DNA of 64,000 bases from Portulaca oleracea (lineage: Eukaryota > Streptophyta > Magnoliopsida > Caryophyllales > Portulacaceae). Shown here one piece after another: positions 47,813 through 58,844 of the stretch. The DNA is taken from contig CM055892.1 in the NCBI GenBank assembly GCA_029582165.1, positions 12,070,754 through 12,134,753 of the forward strand, written 5' to 3'. The position numbers and the translations under genes were made by a program. The notes under the pieces are model-generated. The model saw nothing but the letters and a program-made list of their open reading frames with translations. It did no database searches and was not told the origin of the DNA. Every line of letters starts with the position of its first letter. Position 1 is the first letter of the stretch.

Positions 47813-48939
47813 TCACAGACATCCACAAAATTATCAATAATAATGGCTTGAAATTTAGGAAGTAGGTGTAGCTTCTAGAGTTCATATCGGTATCCGGGTT
47901 TTTCCATTCGGAATTCACAATTTAATACGTACGAATAGCTCAAGAAATTTTTCTATAAGACTTTCATGTTAATATATATAACAAAAAGTATGCTAACCAT
48001 TTCCACATTGATATTGTACAATCTTTTTCGGAAATGAATTAGAAGACAGATAGTACTTGAGGGATAGAAGCTCCTTAGGTTTTTTATGTGATCAAGTCAA
48101 ATTGACGTTTAAAATGACAAAATCAAACAAGATATAATATCAATTTTTGGAAATTTCCATGTCAGATAGTACATCTTTTTGTCCTTGATGAACTCTTCAA
48201 TGATAAAACCAACCATTCCTATTAAGCTTGTCTCAAGCAGAAAGTTCAATAAAACCAATGTAACTACACAAGACTTGGGGCATTGATTGGACAGTAGATC
48301 AACAATCACAATTATCTATATATATATATTAAAACCAAACCACCTGAGGGAAGTCCATATCTAAATAGTGAAATTTTGGAAGTTTGGTTGCTCTTAATAT
48401 TGCTTTCACCAAGACTTGAACTATGGTGGGAGAATAACATGACCATAATTACCATAATACCATTTGATCAACTACCACGTCTTTTGTATTGATATTGTTA
48501 CATACAAAGTTAATATTTTGTTATTCATTTGAAAAGTGCAATTATTATGCGATTAATATATACTATCAGATAAATAAATGATAAAACTAAAATTTATTGT
48601 GTTTCTCTAATTAATGATTACAAAAAAGAAAATTACAAGCTATATATATTTTGTAATTAGTATGATTCGTAACTATGTAATTTAAATTTGTCTTAAAATA
48701 TATTGGTATTACGAAAATATGTGAATAATACTAGTATAATTTTTTACACTGTTAAATTAAAATTAATATCAATACCTTACTCTATTTTATTTTTGAAATT
48801 AAATATAATTAGATTTCTTCTCTTTCACCTTTCATCTCCTAAAAAACAAAATATGTCGATTATTGGTCATATTTCAATGGTCTTATTGAATTCTCACAAA
48901 CATTATTGCTAGGATTATATGTATTCTTTTCCTTTTTTT
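47811..48939. other. AT-rich intergenic region
   Basis: No exon recognised. A stretch beginning TCTATATATATATATATT at 48313 followed by AAAACCAAACCACC resembles the 5' ends of some plant Helitrons, but no matching CTRR 3' end with hairpin was located. Confidence 0.35.
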
Positions 48940-49155
48940 TGTTAGCAGTGGGCCTGTTTTTTGGGTCTTGTTTTTCTTGGTTCGTTTTTTCTTCTGCTTA
49001 GGGTTTATAAGGGGGTCTTTCCCTTTGTCCTTTGTATCTGAGTCTTCCCTTTTTATCGTCAGTATCTCAGCTGTTGTTATGAGTTTTTCTCTCAATGAAA
49101 GCTTATTAATCTCTTGGTCGTATCTCCTCTTCTCTTGATGTTTGAGAAAATTCAC
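48940..49155 (+). repeat. Putative Copia-C 5' LTR
   Basis: It starts TGTTAGCAGTGGGCC and ends just before the primer site, about 216 bp, with a TATA-like TTTATAAGGGG near 49003. Because no 3' LTR exists in the window, the boundaries rest on the TG terminus and the primer site alone. Confidence 0.4.
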
Positions 49156-49156
49156 A

Positions 49157-49167
49157 TGGTATCAGAG
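49157..49167 (+). promoter_or_regulatory. Copia-C primer binding site (tRNA-Met)
   Basis: TGGTATCAGAG, matching the complement of the initiator tRNA-Met 3' end. Confidence 0.75.
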
Positions 49168-49254
49168 TGAGGTTGCCCTCTCACATCTGTTCACTGATCT
49201 TCTTAATCGCTTCTTCTTCTTTTTCCCTTCTCCATCTTCCTCCTCTCGATTTCA

Positions 49255-49932
49255 ATGAGGGAACCTAAACCTACAGAGCAATCCAAAACTCCCAATCCAT
49301 TCCTTCTCGATCCCTCTGACCCCCTCTATATCCATCCGTCTGACCATCCGGGTCAATATCTTGTCTCAGAACCTTTCAACGGCGATGAATTTGAGAACTG
49401 GAAGAGGTCGGCTACGATAGCACTTTCTGCCAAGAACAAGTTAGCCCTTGTTGATGGATCATACGAGCAACCTTCAACAAATTCTCCGAAATTTCCCTTT
49501 TGGAAGAGGTGCCAAGACATGATTATTTCTTGGCTCCTCAATTCACTACATAAAGATATCAGAGAAAGTGTATTGTACTCTGAAACTCCAAATTCACTTT
49601 GGCAAGAACTAGTCGAACGCTACGGCCAATCGAACAAGGCAAAATAATTCCAACTACAACAATCAGTGAGCTCGATTGCACAAGATAATCTTTACATTTC
49701 GAGCTACTTCAACAAGTGCAAGAAAATATGGGATGAAGTCTCTTTGGTCGCAGCTCTTCCACAGTGTGGCTGTGGAAAATGTTCATGTGAAACCAAGATC
49801 CATGCCTCCCTCCAGAAATATGCAAAGGAGCAGAGGATAATTCAATTTCTGATCAGGCTGAATGAATCCTATACCACATTTCGGGGCAACATCCTTATTA
49901 TGTCATCCTTTCCAAATCTCAACAAAGTCTAT
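49255..49932 (+). pseudogene. Copia-C gag, N-terminal part
   Basis: Frame 49255-49647 from ATG 49255 includes PLYIHPSDHPGQYLVS, FNGDEFENWKRSATIAL, KNKLALVDGS and LWQELVERYGQSNKAK, the pattern of copia gag proteins of the UBN2/retrotran-gag-3 type. An in-frame TAA at 49645-49647 is followed by 49666 onward (YFNKCKKIWDEV, a Cys-rich CGCGKCSC, and RLNESYTTFRGNILIM). The frame is cut after codon Tyr at 49932 by the next insertion and resumes at 55926. Confidence 0.8.
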
Positions 49933-51371
49933 TGATAACTGCGTTTCATGACTATGTTTTTAGGAGTTTTCGATAGAGAATTAGGGATAATTTTATGTGT
50001 TAACCTTGATGTTTATTGCAATTTTCCTACTACACTTGGTGTTTTTATTTTTGATGTGAATTTGTAGGTTTTAAGGCCAAAACACCAACTTTCTCTCAAC
50101 TTCTGCCAAGATTGAAGATACCACAGGGCTCCCCTTGTCAAACCCAGACCATGGCTCAAATTTGGGACAAAACCGAGCAAGGAAAGACCGAACATTAGCC
50201 ACCACGGGCTGCCCGTGGTGACTGCCACGGTCTGTGGCGAGCAATCTTCTTGTGCCCGAGTTGTTTTGCGAAGGAAACAAGAGGAAGCAGAGACAGCAGC
50301 CACCACGGGCTGCCTGTGGTGACTGACACGGTCCGTGGCGTCTAACTGATGGTTGTTTTGCGTGCGGAAAAGAGAGGGGAGTGACGGTTATATCATTATT
50401 CACCCATTCATGAAAGTCATTCACTATCCATCTACCATCCATCCAACCTTGAGAAGAGACAAAAAAAACCCTAGTAAATCCCTCCACTCATCAAACCTCC
50501 ATCAAGATTCAAGATCGAGATTGATTCGAAGATAAGCGAAGTTCAAGATTCGGGAAGAAATCATCAACGCTCGCGAGGAAGACTCCACCCCGGGATCGAA
50601 ATGCTCGACGGTCGTATTCCTTGTAGTTTGTATCTCTTTTCGATTTCTTTCTTCGTTTGGAACTTGTTTCATGCTTTTCTTGAACATGAGTGAGTAGTTT
50701 ATTTGAATTCTTCGGTTTTTCAACCCGAAACAATGTAGTTTGATTGATTGTTATTAGTTTGTGCATGAATTCTTGATTAGAATCAATAGAAGGTTATGTT
50801 TTCCATGCTTATGAGTATTCTGAAGGCCTTGAATATTTGTAAGTTTGAGATTAACCTAAGAAGTACTGAAAGGTGAATTAGGGTAATCTGACTACCAACC
50901 TGTCTACCTAGGCTTACGAAAGTTGAAAAAGGAGTAGTAAACTAGGGAATCAATTGGATAACCTGACTTTTAAGACCTTCAATTCTTTTTAACCTAAAAG
51001 GCACACAAAAGTTGTTGATTAGGTTGTTTAGAATAATTCTTTTTAGTATCAAAAGGGCGACAGAATTTAGAGATTGTAGAGGTTGTCGATTCTTGATTCG
51101 TTCTTGAATGTATGATTGTGCAGGCTAGGTTTTAGTAATCGAACTCGTTGTTAGGTTAGCATCTCCCTAGAAGTCTTTCTCTCTTGATAGAATCTGTGAT
51201 TGAGTTTTTCTTGCTTTATTAGTTTGATTAGTTGTTAAACCTTTTCCAAAACCTAAAACCTGATTAACTTAGCAATCGTGATAGAGATTAGTTTATTGAG
51301 ATGCTAATTGAGTCCCTGTGGGACCAACCTTGACGTGCTACTACGTACACCGTGCGCTTGCGGCCCTGTTA
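49933..51371 (+). repeat. 5' LTR of the gag-only element
   Basis: 1439 bp. It contains two CCACGG-rich inverted repeats: a 10-bp perfect stem with a one-base centre at 50200-50220, and an imperfect copy near 50300. By eye it differs from the 3' LTR by scattered substitutions and small indels. The 3' terminus has TTA where the 3' LTR has TCA. Confidence 0.9.
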
Positions 51372-51377
51372 AGTTTT

Positions 51378-51395
51378 TGGCACCGTTGTCGGGGA
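51378..51395 (+). promoter_or_regulatory. Primer binding site, tRNA-Asp type
   Basis: TGGCACCGTTGTCGGGGA follows the LTR by 6 bp. It matches TGGCGCCGTTGCCGGGGA, the tRNA-Asp complement used by Athila-type elements, at 16 of 18 positions. Both changes are transition-type. Confidence 0.85.
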
Positions 51396-51524
51396 CTTTG
51401 TCCCTAGCAGTCGGTAAACGAACCTCTTAGGTTAACTAAGTTGTTTTATGTTTTCTTTCTTTTTCTTTTCTTTTTATTATTGATCTTTTATTTTTAAAAA
51501 AAAACATTAAAAAAACAAAGAGAA

Positions 51525-52667
51525 ATGGCAATTCTTGATTTTCCCCAATTTGAGCAGGAATTAATTTGGTGCTATTTTGAGTGATTACGTGCATGTTCTG
51601 TTCCACGTGGTGTTCAGCCTGGGATATCAGATATTCTTGGCAGCGTTGCCGAGGGGGTGAATATAGAGACTCGTACTTTATTAGAGTATTTTGGTTTCTA
51701 TGCTAAACCTGTTGATGAAGCTTGGAGTTTGCTTGAGTGGCTTGAACGTGATACACTTGAATTTGAAAATTCTTATTGTGCATCTAGTTACTCTTACTCT
51801 AATCCTTGTGCATCTCATGCTAGATTATATACTCAACCCCATTGTTTGTCTCCTTGTCGTTTATGTAGTTCTTTTGACCATGATGAGTCTACATGCCGCG
51901 GCTTAGCTAGTCTTGAGATTTTGATGAGGTCAGTGCAAGAGAAACAATATAAGTTGGAAGCTAGTCTAGAGGAAATAGTTTACTCTTCTTAGTCACCTTT
52001 GCCAACTGTTGCTCCTTCTCATCCTAGCTTACCTAGGGACACTGCTGATGGTGTCTTTGCTTTTCATAATGCATCCTTACCTTTTTCTCAGTCGATGGGG
52101 TTTGAGGTGAGTGATTCCCATAGGTTTAATGCTAGGTATGATGATGATGTTTGTCATGAGTCAATTGATGCTATTGATGAGGAGTCCTGGGAGGGGTTTA
52201 TGGGTGAATTAGATCCTTCAAGCAAGGAATTTGAAGATGTACTCCATGCTTCTACACTTTGTCCACCACCTTCCTTTGCCCCTAAGAACCTTGAGGAGCC
52301 CATTCCCTGTGAAAAGACCATTGATGTTCATGTTGATGTGGAATGTGTGGTTAACTCTTGTGATGTGATTGTGATTGAGGGGACCAACAATATTTTTTAT
52401 TTGTCCTTAGGCACTTTAGAAGGGTTTCATCCCTATATTGATCCATATTGTAAATACCTAGAGGACTTAGCTAGAAAAATCATGTGGACTACTTATTTTG
52501 ATTCTTTTGATTTTTCTAGTACTTTTGATCAATTTGAGAGAGTGCAACTAACATTCTTTGCCATGAGTATTTTGTTGCTCTCTTATCTGCAGGCTTGTGA
52601 ACCGCACGCTGCGGAGTTTGACAAGCTTCTAAGGGCGTTAACCGCTTCTGAGGTAAGTTTCGTCTAG
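51525..52667 (+). pseudogene. Gag-like ORF of the gag-only element, two in-frame stops
   Basis: One frame of 381 codons from ATG 51525 (MAILDFPQFEQEL) is interrupted only by TGA at 51582-51584 and TAG at 51990-51992, and ends at TAG 52665-52667. It has a zinc-knuckle-like CRLCSSFDHDESTC (C-X2-C-X4-H-X4-C), preceded by a Ser/Tyr-rich stretch. The second half is acidic with a C-terminal block FDKLLRALTASEV. No protease or RT motif follows. The knuckle supports a Gag role (RNA binding, particle assembly), but the rest is not a gag domain I recognise. Only two lesions in 381 codons suggests fairly recent constraint or recent insertion. Confidence 0.65.
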
Positions 52668-52685
52668 CTAAAGACGTTAAACTAG

Positions 52686-52709
52686 CGCTTCTTGGGAGGC
52701 AACCCAAGC
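52686..52709 (+). other. Hairpin directly downstream of the gag-like ORF
   Basis: CTTGGG-AGGCAA-CCCAAG forms a 6-bp stem with a 6-nt loop. Flanking CGCTT and CG allow extension with a 3-nt bulge. It begins about 20 nt after the stop codon. Confidence 0.7.
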
Positions 52710-54460
52710 GTTTAATTGCTTTATTAGGTTTTATTTCGTTCCTTTAATTTTCTTCGTTTTTATTTTTTTATAGTGTGATGCATTATGTCGTTTCCCTCTT
52801 GTGCATGCTACCCTTATACAAAATGCATCACGGACACTGCTTTGTCCAAACATGGTGGGGGGGGGGGGGTTTGGGTTGACTGCCTTAAAATCATGTGCTT
52901 GAGTGAGACTGACGTTTTTAGTTGCATATTTGTTAGTTTCTTTTTGTGTTTGTTAGGCATTGAATTTGCATCTAGGTTGCATATAGGAGTAGTTTTCTTA
53001 CTTTCTTGATAAAAGTTTAAAAAAAAATAGGATAGTCTTTCGCCTTTAAGAGATGTGTGTTTGGATTGTCATTGCAAGTATATACTCATGAGATTTTTGG
53101 CTTGATATGGATGATAGGAGAGACTTGGTTGCTTGTTTGATTTAGGTTGCCTGTCTTGATTGTGATTCATCTTGTCTTGATCGATTCTTGTGCATGATAG
53201 TGAAGTTCCCATGTTTGGTACACCAAAGGAACTAGTTGTAGTGATTGTGGTAGGTTAACCCATGAGACTTCTTGAGCCTAAAGAGACTATCACCTTTATA
53301 GTCTCATTTTCTTTTTGAGTGTGACCTTACCATGTTTGCATCTCTAGAACTTGATTTGTCTCTCTTTAAAACTGCATTTGACTTGTGCATAGTGTTAATA
53401 TGATTGATGCCCATTTTGAACCCACATAGCCAAAAGCCACCTAACATTTTGACCTCTTTTTGCTAGCCCTTTACTAACCATTTTTCCTGTCTTGTTGTTA
53501 CCCTATATTGTGTGCCCTTGGCCTGTTCTTAATCCCATACCCTTTAGCCAAGTTAGTGGAGCAACAATTCAGTTGGGAGGCAGTTTTGCAATCTAATTAT
53601 TGGTGACTTCGTTGGTTGGTTTACTTGATGAGGGAAGCATTGCTCATAATCATTATTTATCCCCTCTTTTCATTTGAGGTTGAAATTGGGTTGAAAGAAA
53701 TGTGTCCATCTTTATGTATCTATGCTATTCACCACCAAAAAAAAAAATGAAAAGTATAAAAAAAAGAAGAAAAAAAATAGAGAAGTTTGAGGAATAAGGT
53801 GAATAGCATGGTGGTTTTCTTGCTTATATTGACTCTTCCGTTATTTTGCTTCGATGGGTATTTATGCTTCATTGCGGTGTGATGTAAGAAGTGTTGTGCT
53901 ATATGTATTGGGAATGTTGCTCTTTAGGCCCTTAGCTCTTAGCTCCACATTTCCTAAATGATTTCCTTCCTTACCCTACACCTAATCCCCATTACAACCC
54001 TTGAAAAGTCCTCATGATTAACTTTTATGCATGTTGTCTATAGCGGTAGAGAATCGAGAGTCTTGTCAAGCTTATGGTAGGTTGTTTACATTGGTTGAAG
54101 GTTTTGAGTGAACCGTTATATCTTTTGCAAACACATGAGGGGAGTGATTCACATACCCTAAAGTGAGGTTCTACCGATCCCAACTAGTTCGCCAACCATG
54201 TGAATGAATTTTGATTGCATTTGAGTTGTGATGGATTAGCTGTGTTGCTTTCTGACCTGTGATTCTATTTCAAACATCAATTTTTGTCTCAATTTAATTC
54301 TTAATCCCGCTAGGGAGTGTCTTTGTGTATGCTTGTTTTGGCTTTCTTACATTGCCCTTTTATTGGAGGAGGTGTGTGAGTAGGTTTTTTTTTTTTTTTT
54401 AAAGTCCTTTCATCTAGTTTTGAGTCTTGTACTTGCTTGGGACAAGCAAGGAGTAAGCAT
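52710..54460. other. Non-coding interior of the gag-only element
   Basis: No pol domain found on either strand. It includes a G11 run at 52857-52867 and A-rich simple sequence at 53735-53782. Confidence 0.6.
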
Positions 54461-54469
54461 GGGGGGATT
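54461..54469 (+). promoter_or_regulatory. Polypurine tract of the gag-only element
   Basis: GGGGGGATT immediately upstream of the 3' LTR start TGATAACTG. Confidence 0.7.
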
Positions 54470-55920
54470 TGATAACTGCGTTTCATGACTATGTTTTTAG
54501 GAGTTTTCGATAGGGAATTAGGGATAATTTTATGTGTTAACCTTGATTTGTATTGAAATTTTCCAACTACACTTGTTGTTTTTGTTTTTTATATGAATTT
54601 GTAGGTTTTGAGGCCAAAACACCAACTTTCTCTCAACTTCTGCCAAGATTGAAGATACCACAGGGCTCCCCATGTCAAACCCAGACTGTGGCTCAAATTT
54701 GGGACAAAACCGAGCAAGGAATGACCGAATAGTAGTCACCACGGGCTGCCCATGGTGACTGCCACGGTCCGTGGCGAGCAATCTTCTTGTGCCCGAGTTG
54801 TTTTGCGAAGGAAACAAGAGGAAGCAGAGACAGCAGCCACCACGGGCTGCCTGTGGTGACTGACACGGTCCGTGGCGTCTAGCTGATGGTTGTTTTGCGT
54901 GCGGAAGAGAGAGGGGTGTGACGGTTATATCATTATTCACCCATTCATTAAAGTCATTCACTATCCATCTACCATCCATCCAACCTTGAGAAGAGACAAA
55001 AAAAACCCTAGTAAATCCCTCCACTCATCAAATCTCCATCAAGATTCAAGATCGAGATTGATTCGAAGAGAAGCGAAGTTCAAGATTCAGGAAGAAATCA
55101 TCAATGCTCGCGAGGAAGACTCCACCTCGGGATCGAAATGCTCGACGGTCGTATTCCTTGTAGTTTGTATCTCTTTTCGATTTCTTTCTTCGTTTTGAGA
55201 ATTAATCATGATGTTTGGAACTTGTTTCGTGCTTTTCTTGAACATGAGTGAGTAGTTTATTTGAATTCTTGGGTTTTCCAACCCGAAACAATGTACTTTG
55301 ATTGATTGTTATTAGTTTGTGCATGAATTCTTGATTAGAATCAATAGAAGGTTATGTTTTCCATGCTTATGAGTATTCTAAAGGCCTTGAATATTTGTAA
55401 GTTTGAGATTAACCTAAGAAGTACTGAAAGGTGAATTAAGGTAATCTGACTACCAACCTGTCTACCTAGGCTTACGAAAGTTGAAAAAGAAGTAGTAAAC
55501 TAGGGAATCAATTGGATAACCTGACTTTTAAGACCTTCAATTCTTTTTAACCTAAAAGGCACACGAAAGTTGTTGATTAGGTTGTTTAGAATAATTCTTT
55601 TGAGCATCGAAAGAGCGATAGAATTTAGAGGTTGTTGATTCTTGATTCGTTCTTGAATGTATGATTGTGCAGGCTAGGTTTTAGTAATTGAACTCGTTGT
55701 TAGGTTAGCATCTCCCTAGAAGTCTTTCTCTCTTGATAGAATCTATGATTGAATTTTTCTTGCTTTATTAGTTTGATTAGTTGTTAAACCTTTTCCAAAA
55801 CCTAAAACCTGATTAGCTTAGCAATCGTGATAGAGATTAGTTTATTGAGTTGCTAATTGAGTCCCTGTGGGATCGACCTTGACGTGCTACTACGTAGACC
55901 GTGTGCTTGCGGCCCTGTCA
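54470..55920 (+). repeat. 3' LTR of the gag-only element
   Basis: 1451 bp, aligned end to end with 49933-51371. Followed by TCTAT and the resumption of Copia-C gag. Confidence 0.9.
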
Positions 55921-55925
55921 TCTAT

Positions 55926-57375
55926 GCAATGGCACTACAAGAAGAACGCCAGAGGCAAGTTAAGTAGGCAAAAAATTTTGTATCAGAAAGTGTTGCCTTC
56001 CAGTCTTCACAAAGAAACCAAGATCCCAGGAGATACAGTTATTTGTGCCTATTGTATGAAACCAGGACACCCGATTGAAAAATGTTTCAAGGTAATTGGG
56101 TATCCCAACAAATATGATCGAGGACCTTAGTCTGGAAGAGGAAGAGGAGGGGGGAGAAATACAGCGGGAGGAAGATACGCCTAGTCGGGACATTCGGCGC
56201 AGTCGACACAATATACGTTAATTCTTGAGACGCCTGCCTTTACCCTCCCGGGGATGGACGCAAATCGATCAAACAAGACAGATGCTAAAGTTCATGAGTG
56301 ACCTCCACAATGGATCCAAGAAAGAAGAGTCAGGAAGGAAAGCGAATTGAAATCCGCAGACATGGCATATCTTCCATTACCCCCGATGAATTGTGTCTTG
56401 TTTCAGTTTTAGACAATCAAACTTGGATTATTGATTCTGGGGCGTTTGACCATATGGTGTCTGATCCAACACATCTGTGCAATACTAGAACCTAAACTAA
56501 ACCTATATCAATCACACAGTCTGATAAGCATAAGGTCAAGGTCACTCAATATGGGGATTACAAACTGAATAACAATCTTCTTCTTAAACATGTTCTTTAT
56601 GTGCCTCATTTTAGTTTTAATCTTAACTCAGTAAAGAGACTTAGTCAACAGTTGAAATGTAGTATTGTGCTTACTCCTGAAACGTGCACCTTGTAGAGCC
56701 CTTCTTTGAGGAGGCCTCTGGTTCATGGTAAGTCTGCTTGCGGCCTTTATATTCTTGACCAGTCTGACAAAGAGAGTTTTGAAGGGGATAAAAACATTCA
56801 ACCATACAACAAAGTAGATGACAATAATCTTTGTAATAGTTTTTTTTACCTCACTTGTCAATCAAAAGTGTAAGCATTGTGATTTGTGGCACAAGCGCTT
56901 AGGACAAATATCTCTAAATAAGTTGAAGGCTTTGGATGTTGTTGATTGTACCCATAACCCTGATCATAATAAATCTGTTGTTTGCGATATGTGTCATAAA
57001 GCTAAGCAGCATAAACTCCCTTTTCCTCGTAGCAAGATTTCTTCCAAAAATCCTTTTGACTTAGTTCATGTGGATGTTTGGGGGCCTTATTCAATAAAGA
57101 CATATGCTGGACATAGATATTTCCTAACAATTGTTCATGATTTTTCACGTAGTACATAGACACATCTTATGGTTACCAAAAATGAGGCCTTTTCTATTTT
57201 AAAATCCTTTGTTTTGATGGTCAAAACTCAATTTGGCAAGACAATTAAATCCATCCGTTCTGATAATGCACTAGAACTAGGACTAAATCACATGGCTAGA
57301 GATTTCTTTAGTAATAATGGGATCCTTCATCAAACCAGCTGTGTCCAAACACCCCAACAAAATGGGGTGGTCTAA
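55926..57375 (+). pseudogene. Copia-C gag C-terminus, protease and integrase
   Basis: After TCTAT the gag frame resumes with MALQEERQRQ in one frame, then a CCHC knuckle CAYCMKPGHPIEKC. Protease is at 56298-56495 (TWIIDSGAFDHMVSDP, with the intact D-S-G). Pre-integrase is at 56860-57020 (LWHKRLGQISLNKL, CDMCHKAKQHKLPF). The integrase core has VHVDVWGPY, an in-frame stop at 57157, and SDNALELG. After PQQNGVV, a deletion removes the segment carrying the catalytic Glu (near 57375). Frameshifts near 56320 and 56700. Confidence 0.8.
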
Positions 57376-57794
57376 TTTACCAACTAAATACTGGGAGGAT
57401 TGCTTGATGACAATTACATATTTGATTAACAGAATGCCTTCTACTATTCTTGAAAATAAAACTCCTTTTGAGCTCCTACATGGTAATAAACCTGTTTTGA
57501 GTCATTTGAGATCTTTTGGTTGTTTGTGTTATGTTTCAACCCTTAAACAAGGGAGATCAAAATTTCAACCAAGGGCCACGCCATGTGTTTTCCTTGGATA
57601 CCCCATGGGTAAAAAGGCTTATAAAATCATGTCTTTAGAATCAAGAAAATTCTTTGTATTTAGAGATGTCAAATTTCATGAGGATGTTTTTCCCTTCTTG
57701 CCTGATTTTCAATCCCCTCATCTTTTACATTCAGCTGACAAGAAAACATGTGACTCAAAAATAATTTTTCATCAAACCAGTTCGCATGAGTTTT
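57376..57794 (+). pseudogene. Copia-C integrase C-terminal region, upstream of the solo LTR
   Basis: The frame reads [20 protein letters not shown], then [20 protein letters not shown] and [14 protein letters not shown], the standard copia integrase C-terminus (YPxGxKGYK box). It is interrupted at 57795 by the solo LTR. Confidence 0.8.
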
Positions 57795-58839
57795 TGATGT
57801 ATATTTGTCTAGCTATATACATCAAGGCCTAGCTAAAGGACCTCAATCCAGCTAGAAGCTACAAATGTCGCCTTGGGTATCAACAACTACAAGGGTTTAT
57901 TAGCTCAAGGAAGAAAGCATGAAGGACCTTGATGGTATTCTAGCTTACATGGAGTTACTCTCACATTTGGAGGACATCAATGAGCATAAATAACTCTCAA
58001 GTCCTTATTGAGAAGTCATCTCTCACGGCAGCAAAGGACTCCATCAAGTACAGTTTGATATTTTGCTCTATAACTCTAGATCCATACGTCTATTGAGGAA
58101 ATCATCATATGACAGATTGGAGCTCTTTAAATAAGCTTTCCAATGGTTTTTGAATCATTGAAAACGGACAAGTATTGAAGGAGTTATAGCAATTTCTTTC
58201 TAGAGTTGTATTTTAGAGTTTATGATGTCATAAATAGGATATATGATGTAATAGTTGATTCTTGGTTTCTTGAACCCTAGGTACACGTCCAAGGCGTCCT
58301 AAGAGTAGTATAAATAGACCCCCTAGGGTGCCATTGTATTCATTCATTACATCTCATATCAAATACAAATTAAATTTAAACACATTGTGTTTTCTCTCTA
58401 GCTTGTGTGCTAGAATTGGTTCTCTTGAGGGAGAGTCTTTTGAATCTCTTCTTCTATTCTAAGATTGGCTATCTTAGATGGTGATAGAAAGAGTTGGAGG
58501 ATTCTAGGAATGGTGAATCTGTATCTCCTTAGAAGATCCCAAGCCGTTTATCATTCGATCAAACGATTCATTCTTGTTGTAAGTTTCAATCTATTCTTTT
58601 GAATCTTTTGATTTCCATTGCATTTTCATTCCATTCTTTTCCATACCAACCAGAATACATTCCCACTCATTCATTCATCCATCCATCTATTCATCCATCA
58701 TCCATTATTCATTCATTTACACTCCATTTCCATCTTTATTCATTCATTCTTGTGATCAAGAATCAATCTATCCAACACCAAGTTTAAAGATCCTTATATT
58801 GTTGTGTAATGTGATCATCCTTGATCCCATTATACATCA
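57795..58839 (+). mobile_element. Solo LTR (TGATG...CATCA ends) in Copia-C
   Basis: 1045 bp with 9-bp inverted termini TGATGTATA/TATACATCA, flanked by a perfect duplication GTTTT (57790-57794, 58840-58844). A TATA box AGTATAAATAGA lies near 58308-58319. Its end ATCCCATTATACATCA is the same as that of the gypsy LTR at 60721-61916, so both probably belong to related gypsy families. Plus orientation follows from the TATA box and that shared 3' end. The frame at 58599-58787 comes from (ATTC)n-type simple repeats. Confidence 0.85.
58660..58760. repeat. (ATTC/ATCC)n simple repeat
   Basis: Irregular CATTCATTCATCCATCC runs inside the solo LTR. Confidence 0.85.
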
Positions 58840-58844
58840 GTTTT

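Larger units (their letters stand above)
49933..55920 (+). mobile_element. Non-autonomous gag-only LTR retrotransposon (TR-GAG type)
   Basis: LTRs of 1439 bp (49933-51371) and 1451 bp (54470-55920), ends TGATAACTGCG...GCCCTGTCA. Target duplication TCTAT is perfect (49928-49932, 55921-55925). The primer site at 51378 matches the tRNA-Asp complement. A polypurine GGGGGG lies before the 3' LTR. The 3.1-kb interior encodes only one degenerate gag-like frame and no pol motif. An LTR element with a gag-like ORF but no pol fits the TR-GAG group and presumably relied on an Athila/Tat-type gypsy for enzymes, inferred from the tRNA-Asp primer. Confidence 0.85.

Noticed and set aside
48313..48700. Helitron
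   Set aside because: The 5' end resembles some plant Helitrons, but no CTRR terminus with hairpin and no A|T insertion site were found.
50071..50487. 138-codon minus-strand ORF, repeated as 164 codons at 54530-55024
   Set aside because: Both lie antisense in the two LTRs of the gag-only element. The open frame follows from LTR duplication and has no known domain.
58599..58787. 62-codon ORF with His/Pro/Ser repeats
   Set aside because: Derived from an (ATTC/ATCC)n simple repeat in the solo LTR.
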